NCBI RefSeq assembly: GCF_020097835.1
Contig: NZ_CP083667.1
Coordinates: forward strand, 358,801 to 422,800
Direction of reading: 5' to 3'
DNA from: Haloprofundus halobius
GTDB lineage: Archaea > Halobacteriota > Halobacteria > Halobacteriales > Haloferacaceae
Length of the DNA stretch: 64,000 nucleotides
Shown: positions 35,662-44,499 of the stretch, piece by piece
How positions within the stretch are numbered: position 1 is the first letter of the stretch
How the letters are laid out: each line of letters begins with the position of its first letter
The notes under the pieces: model-generated
The model's database searches: none
Seen by the model: the letters and a program-made list of their open reading frames with translations, nothing else
What the model was told of the DNA's origin: nothing
Made by a program: the position numbers and the translations under genes

Positions 35662-36663
35662 ATGCGATGGCTCGCCAAAAGAGTCGGCCAAGCGATCTTT
35701 ACACTCTGGGCGGTGGTAACGCTGTCGTTCGTGCTCATCCGGTTTCTCCCCGGTGGGCCGATCGATTACCTCGTCGTCCAGCTTCAGGACCAAGGAATCC
35801 CGGACTCGCAGATCGGTAACTACGTCAACAACTACGTCAGCTTCAATCCGGATCAGCCGCTGTGGATGCAGTATCTCGACTATATCGTCTCCGTTCTCCA
35901 GGGCGACTTTGGGGAGGCGTACTTCCTCGACGGCCAGGTGTTCGATATCCTCGCTCAGGCGCTCCCGTGGACGGTGTTCCTCGCCGCCATTGGCACCTTC
36001 ATGACGACCGTCATCGGTATTATCGTCGGCGGATTCATGGCGTACACCGAGGGGAGCAAGTTCGACACGGGTGTCACCCTGTTCTCGACGATCGCGGGGG
36101 GAATCCCGTACTACATCCTCGCTATCGGGCTCCTGTACGTTTTCGCGTACCGACTCCAGTACTTCCCCACGGGCGGGCAGGTCAACCAAGACCTCGTCCC
36201 GGGGTTCAAGTGGCCCTACATCAAGAGCGTGCTCTACCACGCGACGCTGCCGCTGCTCTCGACGACGCTCGTCGGGTGGGGCGGGGTGGCGCTATCGATG
36301 CGCGGAAACAGCATCAGCGTTCTCGGGGAGGACTACATTCGCGTCGCGCGCCTCCGGGGGCTCCCCCGTCGTCGAATCGCGATTCGATACGTCGCTCGCA
36401 ATGCGATGCTTCCGATGTACACCGGTATTCTGCTCGCGATCGCGTTTATGCTCGGCGGCTCCGTGATTCTCGAGGAGATATTCGCGTATCCGGGCGTCGG
36501 CTACTACCTCTTCGAGGGGACCGTCGCGCGCGATTATCCGGTCATGATGGGCGGGCTCATCATGATCTCGACAGCCGTGATCGTCGGCGTACTGATAGCC
36601 GACCTCACGTACAGCAAGATCGACCCACGAGCGGCCGGCGAAGGGAGCCGGGAGTCGTACTGA
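35662..36663 (+). CDS. ABC transporter permease (DppB type)
   Basis: This 333-residue membrane protein has an N-terminal helix (residues 10-28, FTLWAVVTLSFVLIRFLPGG), five further helices in the BPD transport domain, and the EAA-like loop VARLRGLPRRRIAIRYVARN (about 227) that contacts the ATPases. It forms the translocation path with the next gene, 10 bp downstream. Confidence 0.95.
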   Translation: MRWLAKRVGQAIFTLWAVVTLSFVLIRFLPGGPIDYLVVQLQDQGIPDSQIGNYVNNYVSFNPDQPLWMQYLDYIVSVLQGDFGEAYFLDGQVFDILAQALPWTVFLAAIGTFMTTVIGIIVGGFMAYTEGSKFDTGVTLFSTIAGGIPYYILAIGLLYVFAYRLQYFPTGGQVNQDLVPGFKWPYIKSVLYHATLPLLSTTLVGWGGVALSMRGNSISVLGEDYIRVARLRGLPRRRIAIRYVARNAMLPMYTGILLAIAFMLGGSVILEEIFAYPGVGYYLFEGTVARDYPVMMGGLIMISTAVIVGVLIADLTYSKIDPRAAGEGSRESY

Positions 36664-36673
36664 GGACCCAACG

Positions 36674-37771
36674 ATGGCATCACAACAGACGGACGGCGAA
36701 CGTATGGCGGCGGACGAACTCCCCTTCAGAACGGTGGCCGATGCGGACATCTCGCGCCGCGAGAAGCTCCGCTACACCGTAGACAGCCTCGTTGTCGCAC
36801 CGTTCAAGATACTCTGGGCGGACTGGCGGGCGAGAGTCGGCTTCCTGATCATCTTCCTCTACGTCCTGATGGGGACCGTCGGCGTCCTCGTCAACCCGGT
36901 TCCGACGTCCGGGATGGACCAGCGGTACCTCCAGCCGTTCCACGACAACTGGCTGTCGTTCGAGACGATATCGGTGCTGGGCGTCGGACTCCCCATCGAC
37001 CCCGTCATCTACCTGCCGCTCGGGACCGACGCACTCGGGAAAGGGCTCTGGTCACAGCTCGTCCACGCGACGCCGGCGATGCTGAAGATGATCATCGCCG
37101 GCGCCGTCTTCTCGACAGTCGTCGCGACGATACTCGGGACGCTCGCTGGGTACAAGGGCGGCTTTACTGACCGGAGCATCATGACGATGGCCGACATCAC
37201 GATGACGATTCCGGGCCTCCCGCTGGTCATCATCATTGCCGCCGCACTCCAGCCCGAAAACCCGTACGTTATCGGGCTGATACTCGGCATCAACAACTGG
37301 GCGGGGCTTTGCCGCGCGGTTCGCTCGCAGGTTTTGAGCGTCCGCGAACGGGACTTCGTGGAAGCGTCCCGCGCGATGGGGCTGTCGACGCCGCGGATCC
37401 TCGTCGACGATATCATCCCCGACCTGATGTCGTACGTCTCCATCCACTTCGTCACTGCCGCCCGGGGGATCATCTTCGAGTCGGTCGGTCTCTACTACCT
37501 CGGCATCCTCCCGTTCACGACGTTCAACTGGGGCGTGATGATGAACCTCGCTTACACGACCTCTGGTGCACTCTACACGTGGGAGTCCGCGCATTGGCTG
37601 TTCCTGCCGATGCTCACCATCACCGTGCTCTCGGTGGGGCTAATCCTGTTCTCGCAGGGGCTCGATCGAATCTTCAACCCACGAGTGCGAGCTCGTCACA
37701 TGAAGCACGCCAAGGGCAACGACGAGGAGGAAGAACAGAATAGCCCAATGGAAACTGTGCCGACCAACTGA
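36674..37771 (+). CDS. ABC transporter permease (DppC type)
   Basis: This 365-residue permease has a long cytoplasmic N-terminus, a first helix at about 55-75 (VGFLIIFLYVLMGTVGVLV), a periplasm-side loop, then five helices and the EAA loop EASRAMGLSTPRILVDDIIP (about 235). It pairs with the DppB-type permease. The C-terminus is charged (KGNDEEEEQN). It lies in the same operon, 6 bp before the first ATPase gene. Confidence 0.95.
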   Translation: MASQQTDGERMAADELPFRTVADADISRREKLRYTVDSLVVAPFKILWADWRARVGFLIIFLYVLMGTVGVLVNPVPTSGMDQRYLQPFHDNWLSFETISVLGVGLPIDPVIYLPLGTDALGKGLWSQLVHATPAMLKMIIAGAVFSTVVATILGTLAGYKGGFTDRSIMTMADITMTIPGLPLVIIIAAALQPENPYVIGLILGINNWAGLCRAVRSQVLSVRERDFVEASRAMGLSTPRILVDDIIPDLMSYVSIHFVTAARGIIFESVGLYYLGILPFTTFNWGVMMNLAYTTSGALYTWESAHWLFLPMLTITVLSVGLILFSQGLDRIFNPRVRARHMKHAKGNDEEEEQNSPMETVPTN

Positions 37772-37777
37772 AATCCA

Positions 37778-38860
37778 ATGACGATATCCAACCAACAGAC
37801 TGAGACGATAGCCGAACCGACCAACAGAGACGTGATCTTAGAGATACGGGACGCCACCGTCAGCTTCGACATGGACCGCGGAGAGTCGCGCGTACTGGAC
37901 TCCGTCTCCATGGATATCTACCGCGACGAGATTCTCGGCGTCGTCGGGGAGTCCGGTTCCGGGAAGTCGATGTTCGCCTCCGCGCTGCTTGACGCAGTCG
38001 TCCGCCCGGGTCAGCTCACCGGTGATATACAGTACTACCCCGAGCCCGGGGAGCGAATCGACCTCCTTGACCTGAATCCAACCGAGCTGAAACGGCTGCG
38101 CTGGGAGGAGATCTCTATGGTGTTTCAGGGAGCGATGAGTTCGTTTAACCCGACAATGACGATCCGGAAGCACTTCGAGGAGACGCTGGACGCCCACCAG
38201 ACGGACCGCGAGGAGGGAATCGAACACGCCCGCGAACTGTTGGCGGACCTCTATCTTGACCCCGAACGAGTGCTCGACAGCTATCCCCACGAGCTCTCCG
38301 GTGGGATGAGCCAGCGCGCGCTCATCGCGCTCTCGCTCGTGCTAGAGCCGAAAGTGCTGGTGATGGACGAGCCGACGGCGGCGCTGGATCTGCTGATGCA
38401 GCGCTCGATACTCACCCTGCTCGAGAACCTGCAGGAGAAGTATGACCTGACGGTTATTTTCATCACTCACGACCTTCCGCTCGTCGCGGGGCTCGCCGAC
38501 CGCCTCGCTGTCATGTACGCCTTCGAGATCGCGGAGGTCGGCCCCAGCGAGGAACTCATCCGGGACGCGGCTCACCCGTACACCCGGGCGCTCCTGAAGG
38601 CGGTACCGAACCTCGACGCCCCCCTCGACCGGATGCGGCCAATCGAGGGGTCGGCGCCGGACCCCGTGAACGTGCCGGCGGGCTGTTCGTACCACCCCCG
38701 CTGTCCGCTCGCCGACGACGAGTGCGTCGAGAACGACCCAGGCCCCTACGACGTCGAGGATGAGCACGTCGTGCACTGCCACCACTGGGAACAGTCCGCC
38801 GAGGCGATTCCGTACTCCGTCAGTGGATCCGCCATCGACGACGCGGAGGTGTCGGAATGA
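37778..38860 (+). CDS. ABC transporter ATP-binding protein (DppD type)
   Basis: This 360-residue ATPase has Walker A GESGSGKS (about 53), signature LSGGMSQR (about 172), Walker B VLVMDEPTAALD and a switch His in FITHDLP. The C-terminal oligopeptide-transporter domain has the Cys cluster CSYHPRCPLADDEC (about 308), which may bind an Fe-S cluster or zinc. It overlaps the next ATPase gene by 4 bp. Confidence 0.95.
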   Translation: MTISNQQTETIAEPTNRDVILEIRDATVSFDMDRGESRVLDSVSMDIYRDEILGVVGESGSGKSMFASALLDAVVRPGQLTGDIQYYPEPGERIDLLDLNPTELKRLRWEEISMVFQGAMSSFNPTMTIRKHFEETLDAHQTDREEGIEHARELLADLYLDPERVLDSYPHELSGGMSQRALIALSLVLEPKVLVMDEPTAALDLLMQRSILTLLENLQEKYDLTVIFITHDLPLVAGLADRLAVMYAFEIAEVGPSEELIRDAAHPYTRALLKAVPNLDAPLDRMRPIEGSAPDPVNVPAGCSYHPRCPLADDECVENDPGPYDVEDEHVVHCHHWEQSAEAIPYSVSGSAIDDAEVSE

Positions 38861-39999
38861 GCGTCGACGAACCGCTGCTCCGTCTGGAGGACGTCGAAGT
38901 CCATTTCCAGAACCAGCAGGGGCTCCTCGACCGGATACTCGGGAAGTCCGGCGGACAACGGGTGAAGGCCGTCGACGGCGTCTCCATCGACATCGAGGAG
39001 AACGACGTGGTCGCACTCGTCGGCGAGTCAGGGTGTGGGAAGACGACGCTCGGCAAGACCGCCATCGGTCTCCAGCGGGCCACTGGCGGGAGCGTCAAGT
39101 ACCGCGGACAGGACATCTGGAAGGCAAAGGACGGCGAGGGTGATGTGGAGATACCCCACAAGGAGATCCGGCGCTCGATGCAGATCATCCATCAAGACCC
39201 GGGGAGTTCACTCAATCCGAACAAGACCATCATGCACAGTCTGCAGGCGCCGCTGAAGCGGTGGCAGTCCGGTCTCAGCGAGAAAGACCGCCGGGCGCGC
39301 GTGCTCGGGATGCTGGAGCATGTCGGGATGTCCCCGCCTGACGACTACGCCAACCGCTACCCCCACCAGCTCTCCGGCGGCGAGAAACAGCGGACCGCGC
39401 TGGTGCGTGCGTTGCTGATGAACCCCGACGTCATCCTCGCTGACGAGGCGGTGTCGGCGCTGGACGTCTCGCTGCGGGTGGAGACGATGGATCTCCTGCT
39501 CGACCTACAAGAGGAGTTCAACACGTCGTTCATCTTCGTCTCGCACAATCTCTCGAACGCCAGGTATCTCGCCCAGAAGGCCGGCGGGAGGATCGCGGTG
39601 ATGTATCTGGGTCGGATCGTCGAGATCGGGCCGGCCGAGGAGATCCTGCAGAACCCCCGTCACCCGTACACGAAGGTACTCAGATGGGCGACGGCCGACC
39701 TCGACCCGGACAAAGCGCAGGCGGGGACGCCACCCGTCCGGAAGGTGGACATCCCCGACCCGAAGAACCCGCCGAGCGGCTGTCGGTTCCATACCCGGTG
39801 TCCGGAGGCGCGCGAGGCCTGCACCACCGAGGAGCCGGAACTGGTCTCGCGCTCGGATGACTCGGCGTCGCACGTGGCGTCGTGTTTCCGGCAGTTCCCC
39901 GAAGGGGAGCACGAGTACTGGTCCAGTCGCGAACTGAGCGACGACGACTCGGAAGGAGGTTTCACCAGCGAGAGTACGGCGTCCGTCGAGGGGAAATAG
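38857..39999 (+). CDS. ABC transporter ATP-binding protein (DppF type)
   Basis: This 380-residue ATPase has Walker A GESGCGKT (about 54), signature LSGGEKQR (about 171), Walker B VILADEAVSALD and the C-terminal Cys motif CRFHTRCPEAREAC (about 310). It forms a heterodimer with the DppD-type subunit. It is the last gene of the transporter operon. Confidence 0.95.
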   Translation: MSVDEPLLRLEDVEVHFQNQQGLLDRILGKSGGQRVKAVDGVSIDIEENDVVALVGESGCGKTTLGKTAIGLQRATGGSVKYRGQDIWKAKDGEGDVEIPHKEIRRSMQIIHQDPGSSLNPNKTIMHSLQAPLKRWQSGLSEKDRRARVLGMLEHVGMSPPDDYANRYPHQLSGGEKQRTALVRALLMNPDVILADEAVSALDVSLRVETMDLLLDLQEEFNTSFIFVSHNLSNARYLAQKAGGRIAVMYLGRIVEIGPAEEILQNPRHPYTKVLRWATADLDPDKAQAGTPPVRKVDIPDPKNPPSGCRFHTRCPEAREACTTEEPELVSRSDDSASHVASCFRQFPEGEHEYWSSRELSDDDSEGGFTSESTASVEGK

Positions 40000-40089
40000 G
40001 CCGTAGACGGCGAGCGCGTCTGCCCCTTCCCGTCTCCGTCTATCGTGCCCATCCACATGGGTCGACCAGCATCGTAACCAGTACCGCCA

Positions 40090-40290
40090 TCACCAGTTGA
40101 GACCCTCCCAGTCGGTGTAGAGGAGGGTTCCCACGATTGCTAGTGTGACCGCAATGACGCCGAGACTCAGAACAGCGACGACGAATGCACCCGTCCCGGG
40201 TCTAACCACCGTGAACGAAATGCCGAGCAGCACGAGGAGAACGATGTTGACGCCGAAGACGATGCGGAAGAATTCGCGCATGGGTGGCAT
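40090..40290 (-). CDS. Small two-helix membrane protein, unknown
   Basis: This 66-residue protein (63 if ATG 40281 is used) has two hydrophobic helices (residues about 9-27 and 34-56), joined by VRPGTG, and an aromatic end YTDWEGLNW. No family is recognised. It sits alone, convergent to the transporter operon. Confidence 0.55.
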   Translation of the reverse strand: MPPMREFFRIVFGVNIVLLVLLGISFTVVRPGTGAFVVAVLSLGVIAVTLAIVGTLLYTDWEGLNW

Positions 40291-40504
40291 CGTTCGTCAA
40301 CCGTAAAGAGCGTACCGCCCGTGAAACCCATCGGTCGGTGTGCACCGGGACTTGCGACCGCCGGGCGTCGGCGCTCCGAACTCGATTCGGGTCTCCGGTA
40401 TCGGTCTGGAACCGTGGGATTAATTCGGAATATTGGAACCGATAGTAACCGGTGAACGTGACATCTTCCGACAGATACTTGCGCCGGTGATTTGACAACG
40501 ATGC

Positions 40505-41512
40505 ATGGAGCAAGGAGCTAGTTACTTCGGAGTCCGCGACCTCCGGCACGTCGAGGCCGACCTCGACAGATTCGCCGACGAGGGACTAAACGCGATACTG
40601 CACACGTACAGCGAGCGCGACCAGAAGTTCTACGAGGGGACGATGGCCGACATCGTCGCCGCGAGCAACGATCGGGGATTCACGACGTACGTGAACCCCT
40701 GGGGCGTCGGGAAGGTTTTCGGCGGCGAGGCCCTCTCGCAGTTTCTCGGAAAGAATCCCGGGGAGAGACAGCAACTCACCACCGGGAGCCGCGAGCACGC
40801 CGCCTGTTTCAACAGTCCGACGTTCCGCGAGTTCATGCGTGAGTGGACGCGGTCGGCCGTCGAACTCGACCCCGACATGCTGTTCTGGGACGAGCCCCAC
40901 TGGATCCTCCCCGACTGGTTCGACGACGACGAACCGGACGATGCGTGGGTCTGCCGGTGCGAGCACTGCAAACGGCGGTACCGCGAGCGGCACGACGCGC
41001 CGATGCCGGTGACGGAGGACGAGACAGTTCGTCGGTTCCGCGAGGACTCGCTATTAGAGTTCCTCAACGAGCAGATGGCCATCGCCCACGACCACGGCGT
41101 CGAGAACGCGGTCTGTCTCGTTCCGGAGTCCGACGCCGACCACGGCATCGCCAACTGGGAGCGCCTCGCGGAAGACGAGTACATCGACCTCATCTCGACG
41201 GACCCCTACTGGGGGCTGTTCGCCGGCGACGACGTCGACGGCTTCGTCCGCGAGGCCGTCGAGCGCGTCACCGACCTCGCGTCGGCGTACGACCTCCGAA
41301 GTCAGATCTGGGTCCAAGGGTTCGGACTGTCCGACGAGCCGTCGACCTACGAGAACATCCGGAAGGTGACCCGCGAGGCGGCCGAGGGAGGCGTCGACAG
41401 CACCTTCATGTGGGGCTACGACGGCTGTCGCTCCATCTCCTCTATCGCCTCGGAGAACCCCGACCGGGTCTGGGAGACGTACGTCGACGCACTCCCGGGT
41501 GCGTCGTACTGA
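40505..41512 (+). CDS. Uncharacterised TIM-barrel/glycosidase-like protein
   Basis: This 335-residue protein has the look of a (beta/alpha)8 barrel of the GH-like kind. DEGLNAILHTYSERDQKFYE is near the start, ELDPDMLFWDEPHWILPDWF (about 120) carries a candidate acidic pair after beta-4, CRCEHCKRRYRERH (about 147) is a four-residue-spaced Cys pair also seen in other glycosidase-like proteins, and DLISTDPYWG (about 230) and STFMWGYDGCRS (about 300) complete the barrel. No signal peptide. It is followed 136 bp downstream by an isomerase-family gene. I cannot name the family. Confidence 0.6.
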   Translation: MEQGASYFGVRDLRHVEADLDRFADEGLNAILHTYSERDQKFYEGTMADIVAASNDRGFTTYVNPWGVGKVFGGEALSQFLGKNPGERQQLTTGSREHAACFNSPTFREFMREWTRSAVELDPDMLFWDEPHWILPDWFDDDEPDDAWVCRCEHCKRRYRERHDAPMPVTEDETVRRFREDSLLEFLNEQMAIAHDHGVENAVCLVPESDADHGIANWERLAEDEYIDLISTDPYWGLFAGDDVDGFVREAVERVTDLASAYDLRSQIWVQGFGLSDEPSTYENIRKVTREAAEGGVDSTFMWGYDGCRSISSIASENPDRVWETYVDALPGASY

Positions 41513-41616
41513 ACGGACGGTAACCCAGACGTCGACCCCCGTCGACTCCCTTCGATCCTCGTCGGCTCCTCATCGGCCCCCGTCGAACGCGCTCCGCCTC
41601 GGGAGCACCGACACAG

Positions 41617-41625
41617 AGATTTATC
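41617..41625 (+). promoter_or_regulatory. TATA-like box
   Basis: AGATTTATC is centred 28 bp upstream of ATG 41649. It fixes that start for the isomerase-like gene and argues against the longer frame upstream. Confidence 0.45.
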
Positions 41626-41648
41626 ACCTCCGCGTGAGAGTCACGTGT

Positions 41649-42617
41649 ATGGACGTAGGAGTGCTCACAGCGCCTCTAGTCGACCAGCCATTCGAAGACG
41701 CCGCCGAGTACCTCGCCGGACTCGGCGTTGACGCGGTCGAGATCGGCTGCGGCGGTCTCCACGGCGGCGAACACCTCGACCGCGAGGCGCACCTCGACGA
41801 CGAGGACGAACAGGCCGCGTTCCGCGAGACGCTCGACGAGTTCGACCTCCGAGTGAGCGCGCTCGCGTGTCACGACAACCTACTGCATCCCGACGAGGAG
41901 ACGGCAGAGACAGCCGACACGGACCTCCGCGAGACCATTCGGCTCGCGGCCCAACTCGATATCGACGCGGTTACCTGTTTCTCGGGACTGCCGGCGGGCG
42001 GGCCGAACGACGAGGTGCCGAACTGGATCACCGCGCCGTGGCCGACCGAGCACGCCGACGCCCACGAGTACCAGTGGGAGGTGGCCGTCGACTACTGGGC
42101 GGACCTCGCCGAGCACGCTGCCGCCCACGAGGTGGACGTCGCCATCGAGATGCACCCGAACATGCTCGTCTACGAACCGACGGGGATGCTACGCTTACGC
42201 GAGGCGACCAACGAGTACGTCGGCGCGAACCTCGACCCCTCGCACCTCTACTGGCAGGGTATCGACGCCACAGAGGCCATCCGCTACCTCGGCGAACGCG
42301 ACGCCATCCATCACTTCCACGCAAAGGACACGAGAGTGTACGAGCACAACGCCCGCCTCAAGGGCGTCCTCGACACCGACCCCTACACGGCGGAGGCGGA
42401 CCGCTCGTGGCTTTTCCGAAGTGTCGGCTACGGTCATGGCGAAGAACACTGGAAGGATATCGTCTCGACGCTTCGGATGGTCGGCTACGACGGCGCGCTC
42501 TCCATCGAACACGAGGACTCGCTCACCTCCTCGCGTGAGGGACTCGAGAAAGCCGTCGACCTGCTCCAGCGCGCGACGTTCGAGACGACGCCCGGCGAAG
42601 CCTACTGGGCGGAGTAA
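41649..42617 (+). CDS. Xylose-isomerase-like TIM-barrel protein
   Basis: This 322-residue sugar phosphate isomerase/epimerase family protein starts MDVGVLTAPLVDQPFEDAAE. It has VDAVEIGCGGLHGGEHLD (about 30), the metal-site segments VDVAIEMHPNMLVYEP (about 160), VGANLDPSHLYWQGID (about 193) and IHHFHAKDTRVYEHNA (about 220), and a closing GALSIEHEDSLTS. The family architecture is complete. The role is probably isomerisation of, or elimination on, an oxidised sugar. Confidence 0.88.
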   Translation: MDVGVLTAPLVDQPFEDAAEYLAGLGVDAVEIGCGGLHGGEHLDREAHLDDEDEQAAFRETLDEFDLRVSALACHDNLLHPDEETAETADTDLRETIRLAAQLDIDAVTCFSGLPAGGPNDEVPNWITAPWPTEHADAHEYQWEVAVDYWADLAEHAAAHEVDVAIEMHPNMLVYEPTGMLRLREATNEYVGANLDPSHLYWQGIDATEAIRYLGERDAIHHFHAKDTRVYEHNARLKGVLDTDPYTAEADRSWLFRSVGYGHGEEHWKDIVSTLRMVGYDGALSIEHEDSLTSSREGLEKAVDLLQRATFETTPGEAYWAE

Positions 42618-42686
42618 CTCGGTTCGTATGGGCGAAAGCGCCCGAAGAGCGGCGGGCGAGTCGCCGGGATGTGATGACGGGGACAC

Positions 42687-44402
42687 TTACGAGAGCCGAT
42701 AGACGCCGGCCTCCCACGGTCGAAGCGTCGCGTCGGCCTCAACGAGCGAACGCGGGTCCGAGCGCGACCCGTTGTGGTAGAGTGTCTCGACGGCGTCGAA
42801 GGCGATGGCGTCGGGGAGTTCGAAAGTCGACGTCTCGCTCGAGAAGTTCAGCACGACGAGCACCCGCTCGTCGTCGAGCGTCCGCGTGTAGCTGAACAGT
42901 TCCGGATGTTCGGGTAAGAGGAGGTCGAACTCGCCATAGACGAGCACCGGGTGCTCGTCGCGGAGTTCGATCAGCCGACGGTAGTTCTGCCAGACGGAGT
43001 TCGGGTCGTTTCGTTCGCGTTCGGCGTTGACCCGCTCGTAGTCGTCGTTGAGCTTGATCCACGGCTCGCCGTCGGTGAAGCCGGCGTTCGCCGCTGCGCT
43101 CCACTGCATCGGCGTCCGGGCGTTGTCCCGCGTCCGGTCGTTTATCAGCTCACTCACCTCGTCGAACCCCGAGACGTTGCCCTCCTCGACGGCGTGTTCG
43201 ACGCTCAGTCGCGTCGCCACGTCGCGAATCTCCCCGAAGCGCTCGAACCGTGGGTTGGTCATCCCGAGTTCCTCGCCCTGAAAGAGCAGCGGCGTCCCGC
43301 GGAGCGTAAAGAGCAGCGTCGCCAGCGCCGTCGCCGACGCGCGGCGGTGCTCCTCGTCGCCGAGGCGGGAGACCGCCCGGGGCTGGTCGTGGTTGTTGAA
43401 GTAGAGCCCCTGCCAGCCGCCGTCAGTCAGCCCCTCCTGCCACCGCTCGACGACGCGCTTCAGTTCGGGGAGCTCCCAGTCGCGGGGCGCCCAGCGCGCG
43501 CCCGTCCCGCGGTCTAGTTCGACGTGCTCGAAGCTGAGCAGGATGCTCAGGTTCTCGTCCTCGTCGCCGACGTAGCGCCTGGCCTCCTCGACGGAGAGGT
43601 CAGGCATCTCGCCGATGGTGACCACGTCGTCGCCGAGGCGACGGCAGAACGCCCGGAGGTACTCGTCGACGCGCGGACCGTTGACGACCTCGTGGAGTCC
43701 GGTCAGCCCCTCCTCCGGGTCGGCGTCGGGGAGCCCGTCCGGTTTGGAGATGAGGTTGATGGAGTCGAGACGGAAGCCGTCGACGCCCCTGTCGAGCCAC
43801 CACTCGGCCACCTCGAACAGCTCCTCTTTGACCGCCTCGTTCTCCCAGTTCAGTTCGGCCTGCCGGTCGTGGAAGAGGTGGAGGTAGCACTCGTCGGTCA
43901 CGTCGTCGTAGGTCCACGCCGGACCGCCCCAGAGCGCCCGCCAGTTGTTCGGCCGGGAGCTGTCGTCGGCGTCGTCGCCATCGCCGTTCCCATCATCCGT
44001 CTCGCCCGATCGCCAGAAGTAGTACTCGCGGTAGTCGCTATCGGCCGACTGGCGCGCGTCGACGAACCACTCGTGTTCGACCGACGTGTGGTTGATGACG
44101 AGGTCCATGATGAGCCGGATTCCCCGGTCGTGGAGCTCCGAGCGCAGTCGCTCCCAGTCGGCCATCGTGCCGTACTCATCGGCGATGGCCCGGTAATCGC
44201 TCACGTCGTAGCCGTTGTCGACCTGCGGGGAGCCGTACACCGGACTCAGCCAGACGGCGTCCACGCCGAGGTCGTCGAGGTAGTCGACTTTCTCGATAAT
44301 GCCGGGGATGTCGCCGACGCCGTCGCCGTCGCTGTCGTTGAAACTTCGCGGATATATCTGGTAGACGGTCGCCTCCGTCCACCAGGGGGTTGTTTCGTCC
44401 AT
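42687..44402 (-). CDS. GH13 alpha-glucosidase (oligo-1,6-glucosidase type)
   Basis: This 571-residue protein starts at ATG 44402 (MDETTPWWTEATVYQIYP). It has the GH13 conserved regions: DLVINHTSVEHEWF, the nucleophile Asp in DGFRLDSINLISKPDG (about 200), the acid/base Glu in VVTIGEMPDLS (about 255), and FNNHDQPRAVSR (about 330). QPDG-like region 2 and the absence of a signal peptide fit a cytoplasmic alpha-glucosidase. It lies downstream of the DUF1537 kinase on the same strand. A deletion fusion of the same gene pair is found at 55282-55610. Confidence 0.93.
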   Translation of the reverse strand: MDETTPWWTEATVYQIYPRSFNDSDGDGVGDIPGIIEKVDYLDDLGVDAVWLSPVYGSPQVDNGYDVSDYRAIADEYGTMADWERLRSELHDRGIRLIMDLVINHTSVEHEWFVDARQSADSDYREYYFWRSGETDDGNGDGDDADDSSRPNNWRALWGGPAWTYDDVTDECYLHLFHDRQAELNWENEAVKEELFEVAEWWLDRGVDGFRLDSINLISKPDGLPDADPEEGLTGLHEVVNGPRVDEYLRAFCRRLGDDVVTIGEMPDLSVEEARRYVGDEDENLSILLSFEHVELDRGTGARWAPRDWELPELKRVVERWQEGLTDGGWQGLYFNNHDQPRAVSRLGDEEHRRASATALATLLFTLRGTPLLFQGEELGMTNPRFERFGEIRDVATRLSVEHAVEEGNVSGFDEVSELINDRTRDNARTPMQWSAAANAGFTDGEPWIKLNDDYERVNAERERNDPNSVWQNYRRLIELRDEHPVLVYGEFDLLLPEHPELFSYTRTLDDERVLVVLNFSSETSTFELPDAIAFDAVETLYHNGSRSDPRSLVEADATLRPWEAGVYRLS

Positions 44403-44499
44403 CTGCACGGCGATGCGGACGGCCGATACATAGTTCCTTGTGCTCGCGGGGGTGTACCGGACTCCGCCCACCGCGCGTGTGACCACTGGCGGCAGGCCG

